A stretch of 13,502 nucleotides of DNA. Origin: Bacteroidales bacterium UBA3856 (GTDB lineage Bacteria > Bacteroidota > Bacteroidia > Bacteroidales > UBA932). This document shows, piece after piece, positions 8,413 through 13,502 of this stretch (position 1 is its first letter; every line of letters begins with the position of its first letter). A program made the translations under genes and the position numbers. The stretch is from assembly GCA_002392525.1 (NCBI GenBank), contig DGHE01000010.1, positions 190-13,691 on the forward strand. Reading direction: 5' to 3'. A model generated the notes under the pieces. That model worked only from the letters and a program-made list of their open reading frames with translations, had not been told where the DNA came from and ran no database searches.

Positions 8413-8449
8413 AAAAAGAAAGGCTTTCCCTTATAACTGGAAAGCCTTT
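8410..8449 (-). terminator. metK intrinsic terminator overlapping the metK stop codon
   Basis: An 11-bp perfect stem, 8449-8439 with 8429-8419 (AAAGGCTTTCC on the minus strand pairing with GGAAAGCCTTT), has a 9-nt loop. It is followed on the minus strand by TTTC and eight T residues (8417-8410). The 5' arm lies inside the last metK codons (encoding KKAFQ) and the TAA at 8433-8431 is in the loop, so the coding end doubles as terminator. Confidence 0.85.
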
Positions 8450-9738
8450 TTAATCATATCTACGCTGTCAAGTAATTCCCAACCAAAGAACTGGACAATT
8501 TTCTCGACGCCTTGCACCTTGACCATCTTCGTATATGGCTTCCGGCCCATGTGCCCGTAGGCGGCCGTAGGGGAATAAATGGGATTCTTAAGTCCGAACT
8601 TTTTGATGATGGCGGCAGGCCTGAGGTCAAAAATATCAGATACCTTCGCGGCAATCTCTCCGTCGGAGAGGCCGTTTGCGGCCGTTCCGTACGTATCCAC
8701 GAACACGCTCACGGGCCGGGCCACGCCAATGGCATAGGCCAGCTGCACCAGGCACTGGCTGGCCACACCGGCAGCCACCAGGTTTTTGGCAATGTAACGA
8801 GCGGCGTAGGCGGCGCTACGGTCCACCTTGGACGGGTCTTTTCCGCTGAAGGCACCACCACCGTGGGCTCCGCGTCCGCCGTAGGTATCCACAATGATCT
8901 TGCGGCCGGTGAGACCGGTGTCTCCGTGAGGGCCACCAATGACAAACTTGCCGGTGGGGTTCACGTGGAGGGTATAGTCGTGGATGAGGGCTGCGGTCTC
9001 GGCCGGCAGCTCTGCCTTGAGGCGCGGGATGAGGATGTTTTCCACATCGGCCTTGATCTGGGCCTGCATGGCGGCGTCCACGGCAGCCTGGCCAAACTGG
9101 GCCACGGCTTCCTCGTAGTTCATCTTTCCGAGGGATGCCGGCACAAATTCGTCGTGCTGGGTACTCAGGACGATGGTGTCCACCTTCACGGGCTCATGCG
9201 TTTCCCCGTCATATTCGATGGTGAACTGACTCTTGGCGTCGGGCCTCAGATAGGGCATCAGCTCAATCTCATTATGGCGGATATCGGCCAGGATGAGGAG
9301 AATCTTGTGGCTCAGGTACAGCGGCAGGGGCATGTAGTCCTCGGTGTCGCGGCAGGCATAGCCGAACATCATGCCCTGGTCTCCGGCGCCCTGCTCCTCC
9401 TCGGAGGCACGTTCCACGCCGCGGTTGATGTCGGCGCTCTGCTCGTGGATGGCGCTGAGCACGCCGCAGCCGTTGGCGTCGAACATATACTCGGCCTTGG
9501 TGTAACCAATCTTACGGATGGTATTGCGAACGGTAGTCTGGATATCTACATAGGCCTCGGCCTTTACCTCTCCCATCACCACCACCATGCCGGTGGAGCA
9601 GAAACTCTCGCAGGCCACCTTGGCTTCCGGGTCCTGCTTGAGGAACTCGTCCAGGATGGCGTCACTGATCTGGTCGGCCACTTTGTCGGGATGGCCTTCG
9701 CTCACCGATTCGCTGGTAAATAAGTAATTCTTAGCCAT
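8431..9738 (-). CDS. metK: S-adenosylmethionine synthetase
   Basis: A 435-aa methionine adenosyltransferase that makes SAM from methionine and ATP in the cytoplasm. Signatures include [18 protein letters not shown] (13-30; H16 and D18 contact ATP/Mg), [12 protein letters not shown] (117-128, the methionine/ATP loop signature) and the P-loop-like [19 protein letters not shown] (293-311). It is about 50 residues longer than the E. coli enzyme, as is usual for Bacteroidota MetK. The ATG at 9738 directly follows a T-rich tract. The leader upstream holds a strong promoter, a SAM-II-like aptamer and a terminator hairpin, so expression is probably repressed by its own product. miaA lies upstream on the same strand, but metK has its own promoter. 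Codon use is strongly biased: over roughly the first 404 codons after Leu6, TTA, CTA and TCA are absent. Confidence 0.97.
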   Translation of the reverse strand: MAKNYLFTSESVSEGHPDKVADQISDAILDEFLKQDPEAKVACESFCSTGMVVVMGEVKAEAYVDIQTTVRNTIRKIGYTKAEYMFDANGCGVLSAIHEQSADINRGVERASEEEQGAGDQGMMFGYACRDTEDYMPLPLYLSHKILLILADIRHNEIELMPYLRPDAKSQFTIEYDGETHEPVKVDTIVLSTQHDEFVPASLGKMNYEEAVAQFGQAAVDAAMQAQIKADVENILIPRLKAELPAETAALIHDYTLHVNPTGKFVIGGPHGDTGLTGRKIIVDTYGGRGAHGGGAFSGKDPSKVDRSAAYAARYIAKNLVAAGVASQCLVQLAYAIGVARPVSVFVDTYGTAANGLSDGEIAAKVSDIFDLRPAAIIKKFGLKNPIYSPTAAYGHMGRKPYTKMVKVQGVEKIVQFFGWELLDSVDMIKKAFQL

Positions 9739-9743
9739 AATAT

Positions 9744-9779
9744 AAAAAAATTAGCCCCATGCGTATATGCGGAGGCTAA
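9744..9779 (-). terminator. Leader terminator hairpin just before metK (attenuator)
   Basis: On the minus strand TTAGCC (9779-9774) pairs with GGCTAA (9756-9751). Further C-G pairs extend the stem past a bulge (9772/9771 with 9758/9757), and an apical GCA/CGC-type stem with one wobble caps it. Seven T residues (9750-9744) follow immediately, then ATATT and the metK ATG. This is a Rho-independent terminator in a leader, placed where a riboswitch expression platform would be. Confidence 0.75.
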
Positions 9780-9805
9780 AAAACACAAAACACTGATATG
9801 AATGT

Positions 9806-9858
9806 AATTTTAGCATTTTTTTACGTGGTTGCAAGCAGCCAAATCTATCCACATATTT
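9806..9858 (-). ncRNA. SAM-II-type riboswitch aptamer in the metK leader
   Basis: On the minus strand a 7-bp P1 stem forms from TATGTGG (9855-9849) and CCACGTA (9828-9822). The loop has GATTTGG (about 9845-9839), then TTGCAA (9834-9829). The 3' tail is A-rich and ends in TGCTAAAA (9815-9808). From memory this matches the SAM-II consensus: P1 GUGG/CCAC, loop GAUUU, CUUGCA before the 3' P1 strand, and GCUAAA in the tail that forms the pseudoknot. SAM-II binds SAM and is known from Alphaproteobacteria and some Bacteroidota upstream of methionine/SAM genes. The aptamer starts only about 6 nt after the predicted transcript start and is followed by a terminator before metK. The P2 pseudoknot pairing is less clear than P1 (GCA/TGC, or GCTT with AATGC via a bulge), which is the main reservation. 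Confidence 0.72.
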
Positions 9859-9867
9859 TTGGGGCTG

Positions 9868-9899
9868 CAAAGGTAGAACAATTTTTTAAATCCACCAAA
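9868..9899 (-). promoter_or_regulatory. metK promoter (Bacteroidota -33/-7)
   Basis: The minus strand carries TTTG (9899-9896), a 20-bp spacer and TACCTTTG (9875-9868), a near-ideal match to TTTG-N19-21-TAnnTTTG. Transcription would start near 9861, about 120 nt before the metK ATG. The promoter lies about 30 bp past the miaA stop, with no clear terminator between. Confidence 0.8.
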
Positions 9900-9926
9900 A
9901 TTTTTTCATCTTTTTCACGTTACTGG

Positions 9927-10730
9927 TCAGGGCCGCACCCAGTGGATGCGTACGCCGTCGCGCTCCATGCCACGGAACCAGGTCATCTGGCGTTTGGCAA
10001 ACTGGTGGATGGCGTTCCCGAGGGCTACAACCATGTCTTCATAGCTGAGCTGGCCCAGTACGTACTGCGTCACAAACTTATACTCGAGGCCGTAGTAGAT
10101 GAGGTCATCGGCCTGTATGCCGCACTCCAGCAGGCCCCGGATTTCTTCCACCAGCCCCTCCTCGAGGCGTTCTTCCAGCCGGCGGTCGATGCGCGCCACA
10201 CGCTCTTCGCGGGTCACCAGCGTACCTATATAATATACACTCTGCGGGAGGCGGCTCACCGGGACGCCATTGTCCTTCTCGAACTTGTAGGCGCGGGTGA
10301 CCGATTCAATGTAGAGCCCCGAGCCCCCGCACAGGATGGGGATGGCCCCGCGGCGGCGGACATCGGCCCAGGCATCGGCAAAGGCCGATTGATACTGGTA
10401 GATGTTGAACTTGGCACCCGCCGGGACGATGTCGATGAGGTAATACGGCACGTCTCCGTACTCTCCAAGGTCTTTTCCCGTGCCGATGTCCATGCCGGCG
10501 TAGACCTGGCGGCTGTCGGCGGAGAGGATCTCGGCCTTTCCGAGTGCCCTGGCCAGTTCCACCGCATACCGCGTCTTGCCCGAAGCCGTGGGCCCGAGGA
10601 CACAGATAAGGTCAATTTCACCGGAGTGGTAGGCTCGGAGAAGTTCTCCCGGATCCACGGTCTCGGGGTCCGGAAGCTTGGCCATGGGCGGAATGCCCGG
10701 GCGGTCGGGGAGAAGTTGTGTCTTGTTCAT
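9927..10730 (-). CDS. miaA: tRNA dimethylallyltransferase family protein, short form
   Basis: A 267-aa isopentenyltransferase-family protein. MiaA adds a dimethylallyl group to A37 of tRNAs reading UNN codons. The P-loop GPTASGKT (46-53), ADSRQVYAGMDIGT (71-84), PILCGGSGLYIESV and the C-terminal block HQFAKRQMTWFRGME are typical MiaA motifs. Two features are odd. There is a 40-residue extension before the P-loop. Between GGSGLYIESV and the segment TREERVARIDRRLEERLEEGL the protein jumps over about 65 residues that in E. coli MiaA form the helical insertion domain contacting the anticodon arm, including the RIHPNDxxR region. The overall fold is therefore closer in size to adenylate isopentenyltransferases, which lack that insert. 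It could be a second, divergent MiaA paralogue. The start at 10730 fits a -7-like element 6 bp upstream; Met16 (10685) is an alternative. The gene is divergent from smpB and upstream of metK. Confidence 0.85.
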   Translation of the reverse strand: MNKTQLLPDRPGIPPMAKLPDPETVDPGELLRAYHSGEIDLICVLGPTASGKTRYAVELARALGKAEILSADSRQVYAGMDIGTGKDLGEYGDVPYYLIDIVPAGAKFNIYQYQSAFADAWADVRRRGAIPILCGGSGLYIESVTRAYKFEKDNGVPVSRLPQSVYYIGTLVTREERVARIDRRLEERLEEGLVEEIRGLLECGIQADDLIYYGLEYKFVTQYVLGQLSYEDMVVALGNAIHQFAKRQMTWFRGMERDGVRIHWVRP

Positions 10731-10736
10731 AGAGGG

Positions 10737-10767
10737 CGAAATTACGAAAAAAGTGCTACCTTTGCAA
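10737..10767 (-). promoter_or_regulatory. Candidate miaA promoter
   Basis: The minus strand reads TTG (10767-10765), a 20-bp spacer, then TAATTTCG (10744-10737), one mismatch from TAnnTTTG. It ends 6 bp before the miaA ATG, implying a leaderless or very short-leader mRNA. It overlaps the divergent smpB promoter. Confidence 0.4.
10757..10764 (+). promoter_or_regulatory. smpB promoter -7 element
   Basis: TACCTTTG (10757-10764) is identical to the metK -7 element and is followed by CAATCCT and the smpB ATG. Only 7 bp separate it from the start codon, so the transcript should begin at or within a few bases of the ATG. No clear -33 TTTG is found at the expected distance. Confidence 0.6.
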
Positions 10768-10771
10768 TCCT

Positions 10772-11227
10772 ATGCCAAAAGCCAAGAGTTCCATACAGAT
10801 CAAAAACCGCCGGGCCTCGTTCGATTACGAGTTCCTGGAAACCTATACCGCCGGCATCCAGCTGGTGGGAACGGAGATCAAAAGCATCCGTGCCGGGAAG
10901 TGCTCCCTGCAGGACGCCTACTGCTTCTTTGTAGGAAACGAACTCTTCGTGCGCGGCATGAACATCGCAACCTACCACTGGGGCAGCTGGGGCCAGCACG
11001 AGCCCGTAAGGGACCGCCGGCTTCTTCTGAACCGGAAAGAACTGCGCCATCTGCAGCAGGCCGATAAGCAGAAAGGTCTCACCATCGCGGCCGTCAAACT
11101 CTTCATCGCCGACAACGGCTTCGCCAAGCTGGTCATCGCCCTGGCCAAGGGTAAAAAGGAGTACGACAAGCGCCAGTCCATCAAGGAGAAGGACGTTCGC
11201 CGGGAGATGGAGCGGGGGGACTATTGA
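10772..11227 (+). CDS. smpB: SsrA-binding protein SmpB
   Basis: A 151-aa OB-fold RNA-binding protein that carries tmRNA to stalled ribosomes for trans-translation. Diagnostic stretches are NRRASFDYEFLETYTAGIQL, VGTEIKSIRAGKCSLQDAY, the tmRNA-binding surface RDRRLLLNRKELRHL, and the basic C-terminal tail KGKKEYDKRQSIKEKDVRRE that enters the mRNA channel. Length is normal. The ATG at 10772 is the conventional MPKAKSS-type start. The gene diverges from miaA across 41 bp with overlapping promoters. It is followed by a palindromic repeat pair that probably ends transcription. The tmRNA gene itself is not in the window. Confidence 0.96.
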   Translation: MPKAKSSIQIKNRRASFDYEFLETYTAGIQLVGTEIKSIRAGKCSLQDAYCFFVGNELFVRGMNIATYHWGSWGQHEPVRDRRLLLNRKELRHLQQADKQKGLTIAAVKLFIADNGFAKLVIALAKGKKEYDKRQSIKEKDVRREMERGDY

Positions 11228-11236
11228 TTTCAAGCC

Positions 11237-11277
11237 TGGACCTGGTCCAAAATAGGGGTGGACCTGGTCCACCTTTT
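11237..11277 (+). terminator. Paired palindrome after smpB, probable terminator
   Basis: The 13-nt odd palindrome TGGACCTGGTCCA occurs twice, at 11237-11249 and 11259-11271. The second copy sits in a 17-nt palindrome (11257-11273) followed by TTTTAA. Each copy can fold alone, or the two can pair with each other as a 13-nt stem with one central T-T mismatch and a 9-nt loop. The position between convergent genes and the short T run suggest a terminator. The 22-bp start-to-start spacing would also suit a two-site protein-binding operator. Confidence 0.55.
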
Positions 11278-12196
11278 AATCCATACTCTGCTCCGTAATC
11301 ACGGACAGGTAAATCATGCGGGAATACTCTTCGGGGGAAAGGGAGGCGAAGAAGAAGTTGACGGGGTCGCAGACGCGGCCGCGGCGCCGGATCTCGAAGT
11401 GAAGGTGCGGCGCGGGCAGCGTGGGAGAAATGCCAACCGTTCCAATTTGCTGGTCCCGTTTTACACGGCGTCCTTTCACCACCGACATTTCACCCATAAG
11501 GCAATACCTTGACACATAGCCGTTTCCATGATCAATCTCCACGATGTTTCCAAGGCCTTTACGGGAGCGGACCACCTGCGAGACCACGCCGTCGGCCACA
11601 GCATAAACCGGGGCACCCTGCGGAGCCACCAGGTCCAGGCCGTCATGCTGCACCTGCAGCTTGTACACGGGATTGTACTTCATGCCGACAGATGCACCCG
11701 TCTGCACATAGGACATGCCATGCAGCGGCAGCGACAGCGGCGGAACACTGTCCCTCTCTTCCCGCAGGATACGGAAGACTTCCTCGAAATTGGCATCCAC
11801 ACTTCCGGCCATGAGCATCAGGGTGCCTGACGTAGAGGCCGCCGTGCTCAGGTAATAGGACTCCGTCAGGGAATCCGCGATAGCCACCATGCCGGCCGGC
11901 GAAACAGGGTCGGCCGATGGTACGGAAGTCTTGAACAGTCCCTCATAAATGTCGTTATCCCGCACGGAAAGGCCCTCGAGGACATCTCCAATGAGTCTTT
12001 CCTTCTGGACCATCTTGTCGTAGCGCTGCTGGTACAGCCGGTTTTCCCGCTGCAGCTGGCGTTCCTCGTCAGTGGAAAAGAACAGGGCGAAGAGCGCATA
12101 CAGGGCAATGGCAAAACTCACCGTCGCCACCAGGTGACGGAAAACGATACCCAGGATGGTACGGAACTTTGACGTTTTACGCTTACTCTCTGACAT
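11276..12196 (-). CDS. M23-domain (LytM-like) membrane protein, probably missing one catalytic His
   Basis: A 306-aa single-pass membrane protein with a periplasmic LytM/M23 domain; the family cleaves peptidoglycan cross-links or regulates amidases. A basic N-terminus and a TM helix (about 20-40) are followed by a short coiled coil (45-75), a linker and the M23 domain (about 165-285). Zinc ligands are visible as H184 and D188 (HDGLD) and H266 in PHLHFE, with H264 the accompanying catalytic His. The usual YAH motif reads YCL (231-233), so the His equivalent to LytM H260 is Leu. This suggests an impaired or inactive enzyme, perhaps an amidase-activator type. The ATG at 12196 overlaps the stop of the upstream M23 gene by one base (TAATG). 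The shared RDxxIYxx(L/V)(F/Y) segment before the linker suggests the two arose by tandem duplication. Confidence 0.88.
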   Translation of the reverse strand: MSESKRKTSKFRTILGIVFRHLVATVSFAIALYALFALFFSTDEERQLQRENRLYQQRYDKMVQKERLIGDVLEGLSVRDNDIYEGLFKTSVPSADPVSPAGMVAIADSLTESYYLSTAASTSGTLMLMAGSVDANFEEVFRILREERDSVPPLSLPLHGMSYVQTGASVGMKYNPVYKLQVQHDGLDLVAPQGAPVYAVADGVVSQVVRSRKGLGNIVEIDHGNGYVSRYCLMGEMSVVKGRRVKRDQQIGTVGISPTLPAPHLHFEIRRRGRVCDPVNFFFASLSPEEYSRMIYLSVITEQSMD

Positions 12197-13155
12197 TACT
12201 GTTCGGGTTTGCGGACCATGTTGAAATAGTCCTGGGGAGAGATGTCCATATCCAGATACAGCGCAGGATTCTGATAATCCTTGCGGTACATAACTTCGTA
12301 GTGGAGGTGCGGGCCCGACGAGCGGCCGGTATTGCCGGTTGTGCCGATGCAGTCTCCGCGCCGCAGCTGCTGCCCCACGGAAACGTCAATGCGCGACATG
12401 TGGGCATAGCGTGTCCTGTAGCCGAATCCATGGTCTATCTCCACATGGAAGCCATAGCCCTTCTTGCGGTCGGTGGCCACCTTGACCACTACGCCGTCAC
12501 CGGTAGCATAGATGGGATTGCCGGGTTTGCAGGCAAAGTCCATGCCGGTGTGCCGCTTGCTGGCGCCGGTGAAAGGGTCGGAGCGATAGCCGAAGCCGCT
12601 GGAGAGCCGATACGTGGACGGATCTGTATTGATGGGAGGAATGGCCGGAATGTGGGCGGCCATGTCACCTGCGCTTCGCTGCAGATGCGCCACTTCTTCA
12701 AAGGACTTGGACTGGATGAAAAGGCGCTTTTCAAGGACGTCCAGGCGCTGGGTTACTTCGAGGAGCGACGTTCCCTTGAGGTCTTCGTAGCGGTTTTCTC
12801 CCCCGAAACCGGCCTGCCGCACGTTCTGCGGGATTTCATCCATGCCGTAGACCGAGCGGTAAATGCGGTCGTCCCGGATTTCGAGCTGGCTGATGGCGTC
12901 TTCGTACTGGTCCAGCAGCTGGCTCATCTGGTCTATACGGGTTTTCCACTCCGAGTTCTGGTAGCGAAGGACGGCCGTCTTGGGCAGGGTGAATCCCAGC
13001 ACCGACGCATAGACCCACATGTAGAGGATAAAGAGAACAAGGCCAAGCGAACCTACCAGCGGCAGGCTCCACCACTCTTTCTTGGGAGAGGACTGCCGCT
13101 CATAGGTGAGCGTCTCCGGGTCCAGGATATATTTGGGTTCTTCTTTCTTAGCCAC
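12196..13155 (-). CDS. M23 family (LytM-like) peptidoglycan peptidase, membrane-anchored
   Basis: A 319-aa protein with a cytoplasmic N-tail containing KYILDPETLTYE, a TM helix about 30-54, a coiled coil about 64-100 and a periplasmic M23 domain. Numbering here is from the GTG start. Zinc ligands H202 and D206 (RHTGMD) and H285 (PHLHYE), plus catalytic H252 (RYAHMS) and H283, are all present, so an active endopeptidase is expected. I chose GTG at 13155. The TTG three codons upstream (13164) lies inside the -7 promoter element TACCTTTG (13169-13162) and so would not be transcribed. The resulting MAKKEEPKYILDPETL N-terminus is typical of Bacteroidota M23 proteins. It is first in a two-gene operon with the degenerate paralogue and diverges from alaS. 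Confidence 0.9.
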   Translation of the reverse strand: MAKKEEPKYILDPETLTYERQSSPKKEWWSLPLVGSLGLVLFILYMWVYASVLGFTLPKTAVLRYQNSEWKTRIDQMSQLLDQYEDAISQLEIRDDRIYRSVYGMDEIPQNVRQAGFGGENRYEDLKGTSLLEVTQRLDVLEKRLFIQSKSFEEVAHLQRSAGDMAAHIPAIPPINTDPSTYRLSSGFGYRSDPFTGASKRHTGMDFACKPGNPIYATGDGVVVKVATDRKKGYGFHVEIDHGFGYRTRYAHMSRIDVSVGQQLRRGDCIGTTGNTGRSSGPHLHYEVMYRKDYQNPALYLDMDISPQDYFNMVRKPEQ

Positions 13156-13161
13156 GTCTCG

Positions 13162-13169
13162 CAAAGGTA
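13162..13169 (-). promoter_or_regulatory. -7 promoter element of the M23 gene pair
   Basis: The minus strand reads TACCTTTG (13169-13162), followed by CGAGAC and the GTG at 13155. No strong -33 match lies at 17-23 bp. The 6-bp gap to the start codon again implies a leaderless or nearly leaderless transcript. Confidence 0.55.
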
Positions 13170-13241
13170 ATCATTTTTTGCGAACCACGTGTCCACATGC
13201 ACAATCTGTGCCCCCGGCAAGGAAAATCAGTTAAAAATGCT

Positions 13242-13249
13242 TAAATTTG
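13242..13249 (+). promoter_or_regulatory. alaS promoter -7 element
   Basis: TAAATTTG (13242-13249) matches TAnnTTTG and ends 23 bp before the alaS ATG. A -33 element is not obvious. It shares a 117-bp intergenic region with the divergent M23 promoter. Confidence 0.5.
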
Positions 13250-13272
13250 CAGGCTATATTTAAATTGTATAT

Positions 13273-13502
13273 ATGACATCTAAAGAGATTCGCCAGAAGT
13301 ACCTGGATTTCTTCGCTTCCAAGGGCCACACCATAGTGCCGTCGGCCCCCATGGTCATCAAGAACGACCCCACGCTCATGTTCACCAATGCGGGCATGAA
13401 CCAGTTCAAGGATATTTTCCTGGGCAACACCGCCCCCAAGTTCCCCCGCGCCGCCGACAGCCAGAAGTGCCTTCGCGTGAGCGGCAAGCACAACGACCTC
13501 GA
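13273..13502 (+). CDS. alaS: Alanyl-tRNA synthetase, N-terminal fragment at window edge
   Basis: The first 76 codons of the class II enzyme that charges tRNA-Ala. The sequence starts [19 protein letters not shown] and continues with the motif 1 region ([20 protein letters not shown]), FKDIFLG and the [13 protein letters not shown] block, all highly conserved in AlaS. The rest of the catalytic core, the editing domain and the C-Ala domain lie beyond 13502. The ATG at 13273 gives the standard N-terminus. An AT-rich stretch between the -7 element and the ATG forms a short 5' UTR. Confidence 0.97.
   Translation, partial: MTSKEIRQKYLDFFASKGHTIVPSAPMVIKNDPTLMFTNAGMNQFKDIFLGNTAPKFPRAADSQKCLRVSGKHNDL

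Noticed and set aside
8512..9723. A 403-codon open frame opposite metK
   Set aside because: It is a shadow in codon register with metK, rich in His/Gly/Val as expected from reverse-complementing biased codons; metK is unmistakable.
12169..13170. A 333-codon plus-strand frame opposite the M23 pair
   Set aside because: It has no domain signature, and the minus strand encodes two clear M23 proteins with TM helices and catalytic motifs.
1..13502. CRISPR array, IS element, prophage, tRNA or rRNA
   Set aside because: No regularly spaced repeats, transposase or integrase motifs, terminal inverted repeats, or tRNA/rRNA-like sequence were recognised on either strand by reading.

Overview
The window looks like a chromosomal stretch from a fairly GC-rich member of the Bacteroidota, probably Bacteroidales. 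Three things support this. Nearly every intergenic region carries the Bacteroidota sigma-ABfr -7 element TAnnTTTG, in several cases with a -33 TTG/TTTG 20-22 bp upstream. Shine-Dalgarno sequences are not evident. The gene types fit: a CBM20-bearing MalQ, a GxDLY-type SGNH hydrolase, an Oar-like TonB-dependent receptor, and paired membrane-anchored M23 peptidases. The genus cannot be fixed from the sequence alone. Most of the content is housekeeping; no phage, IS element, CRISPR array, tRNA or rRNA is visible.

Layout. 1-1443 (-) is the N-terminal half of 4-alpha-glucanotransferase malQ, cut by the window edge. It diverges from a tightly overlapped (+) operon at 1583-4940: a secreted SGNH/GDSL hydrolase, the ribosome-assembly GTPase rsgA and a MATE transporter, joined by a TAATG and an ATGA overlap. 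A strong 14-bp hairpin terminator separates the MATE gene from a convergent (-) block: an 1109-aa TonB-dependent receptor (8329-5000), metK (9738-8431) and miaA (10730-9927). smpB (10772-11227, +) diverges from miaA across 41 bp. It converges on a (-) pair of overlapping M23-domain genes (13155-11276). These diverge from alaS (13273 onward, +), which is cut by the right edge. smpB, miaA, rsgA, alaS and metK all serve translation or one-carbon metabolism.

Points of most interest. (1) The metK leader (about 9861-9739) contains what reads as a SAM-II-type riboswitch aptamer followed by a terminator hairpin ending a few bases before the metK start codon. This is a complete candidate SAM feedback loop. 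(2) The MATE gene carries an AT-rich, two-palindrome in-frame insert at 4221-4310. (3) MiaA appears to lack the whole helical insertion domain that grips the tRNA anticodon arm. (4) The downstream M23 protein has Leu in place of a catalytic His, while its paralogue just upstream is intact. (5) Three genes (smpB, miaA, first M23 gene) have their -7 promoter element only 6-7 bp before the start codon, suggesting leaderless or nearly leaderless mRNAs. For the M23 gene this also decides the start codon (GTG at 13155). (6) The TonB receptor gene avoids TTA, CTA and TCA codons over all 1109 codons, which leaves a 3.6-kb antisense open frame that is almost certainly not a gene.
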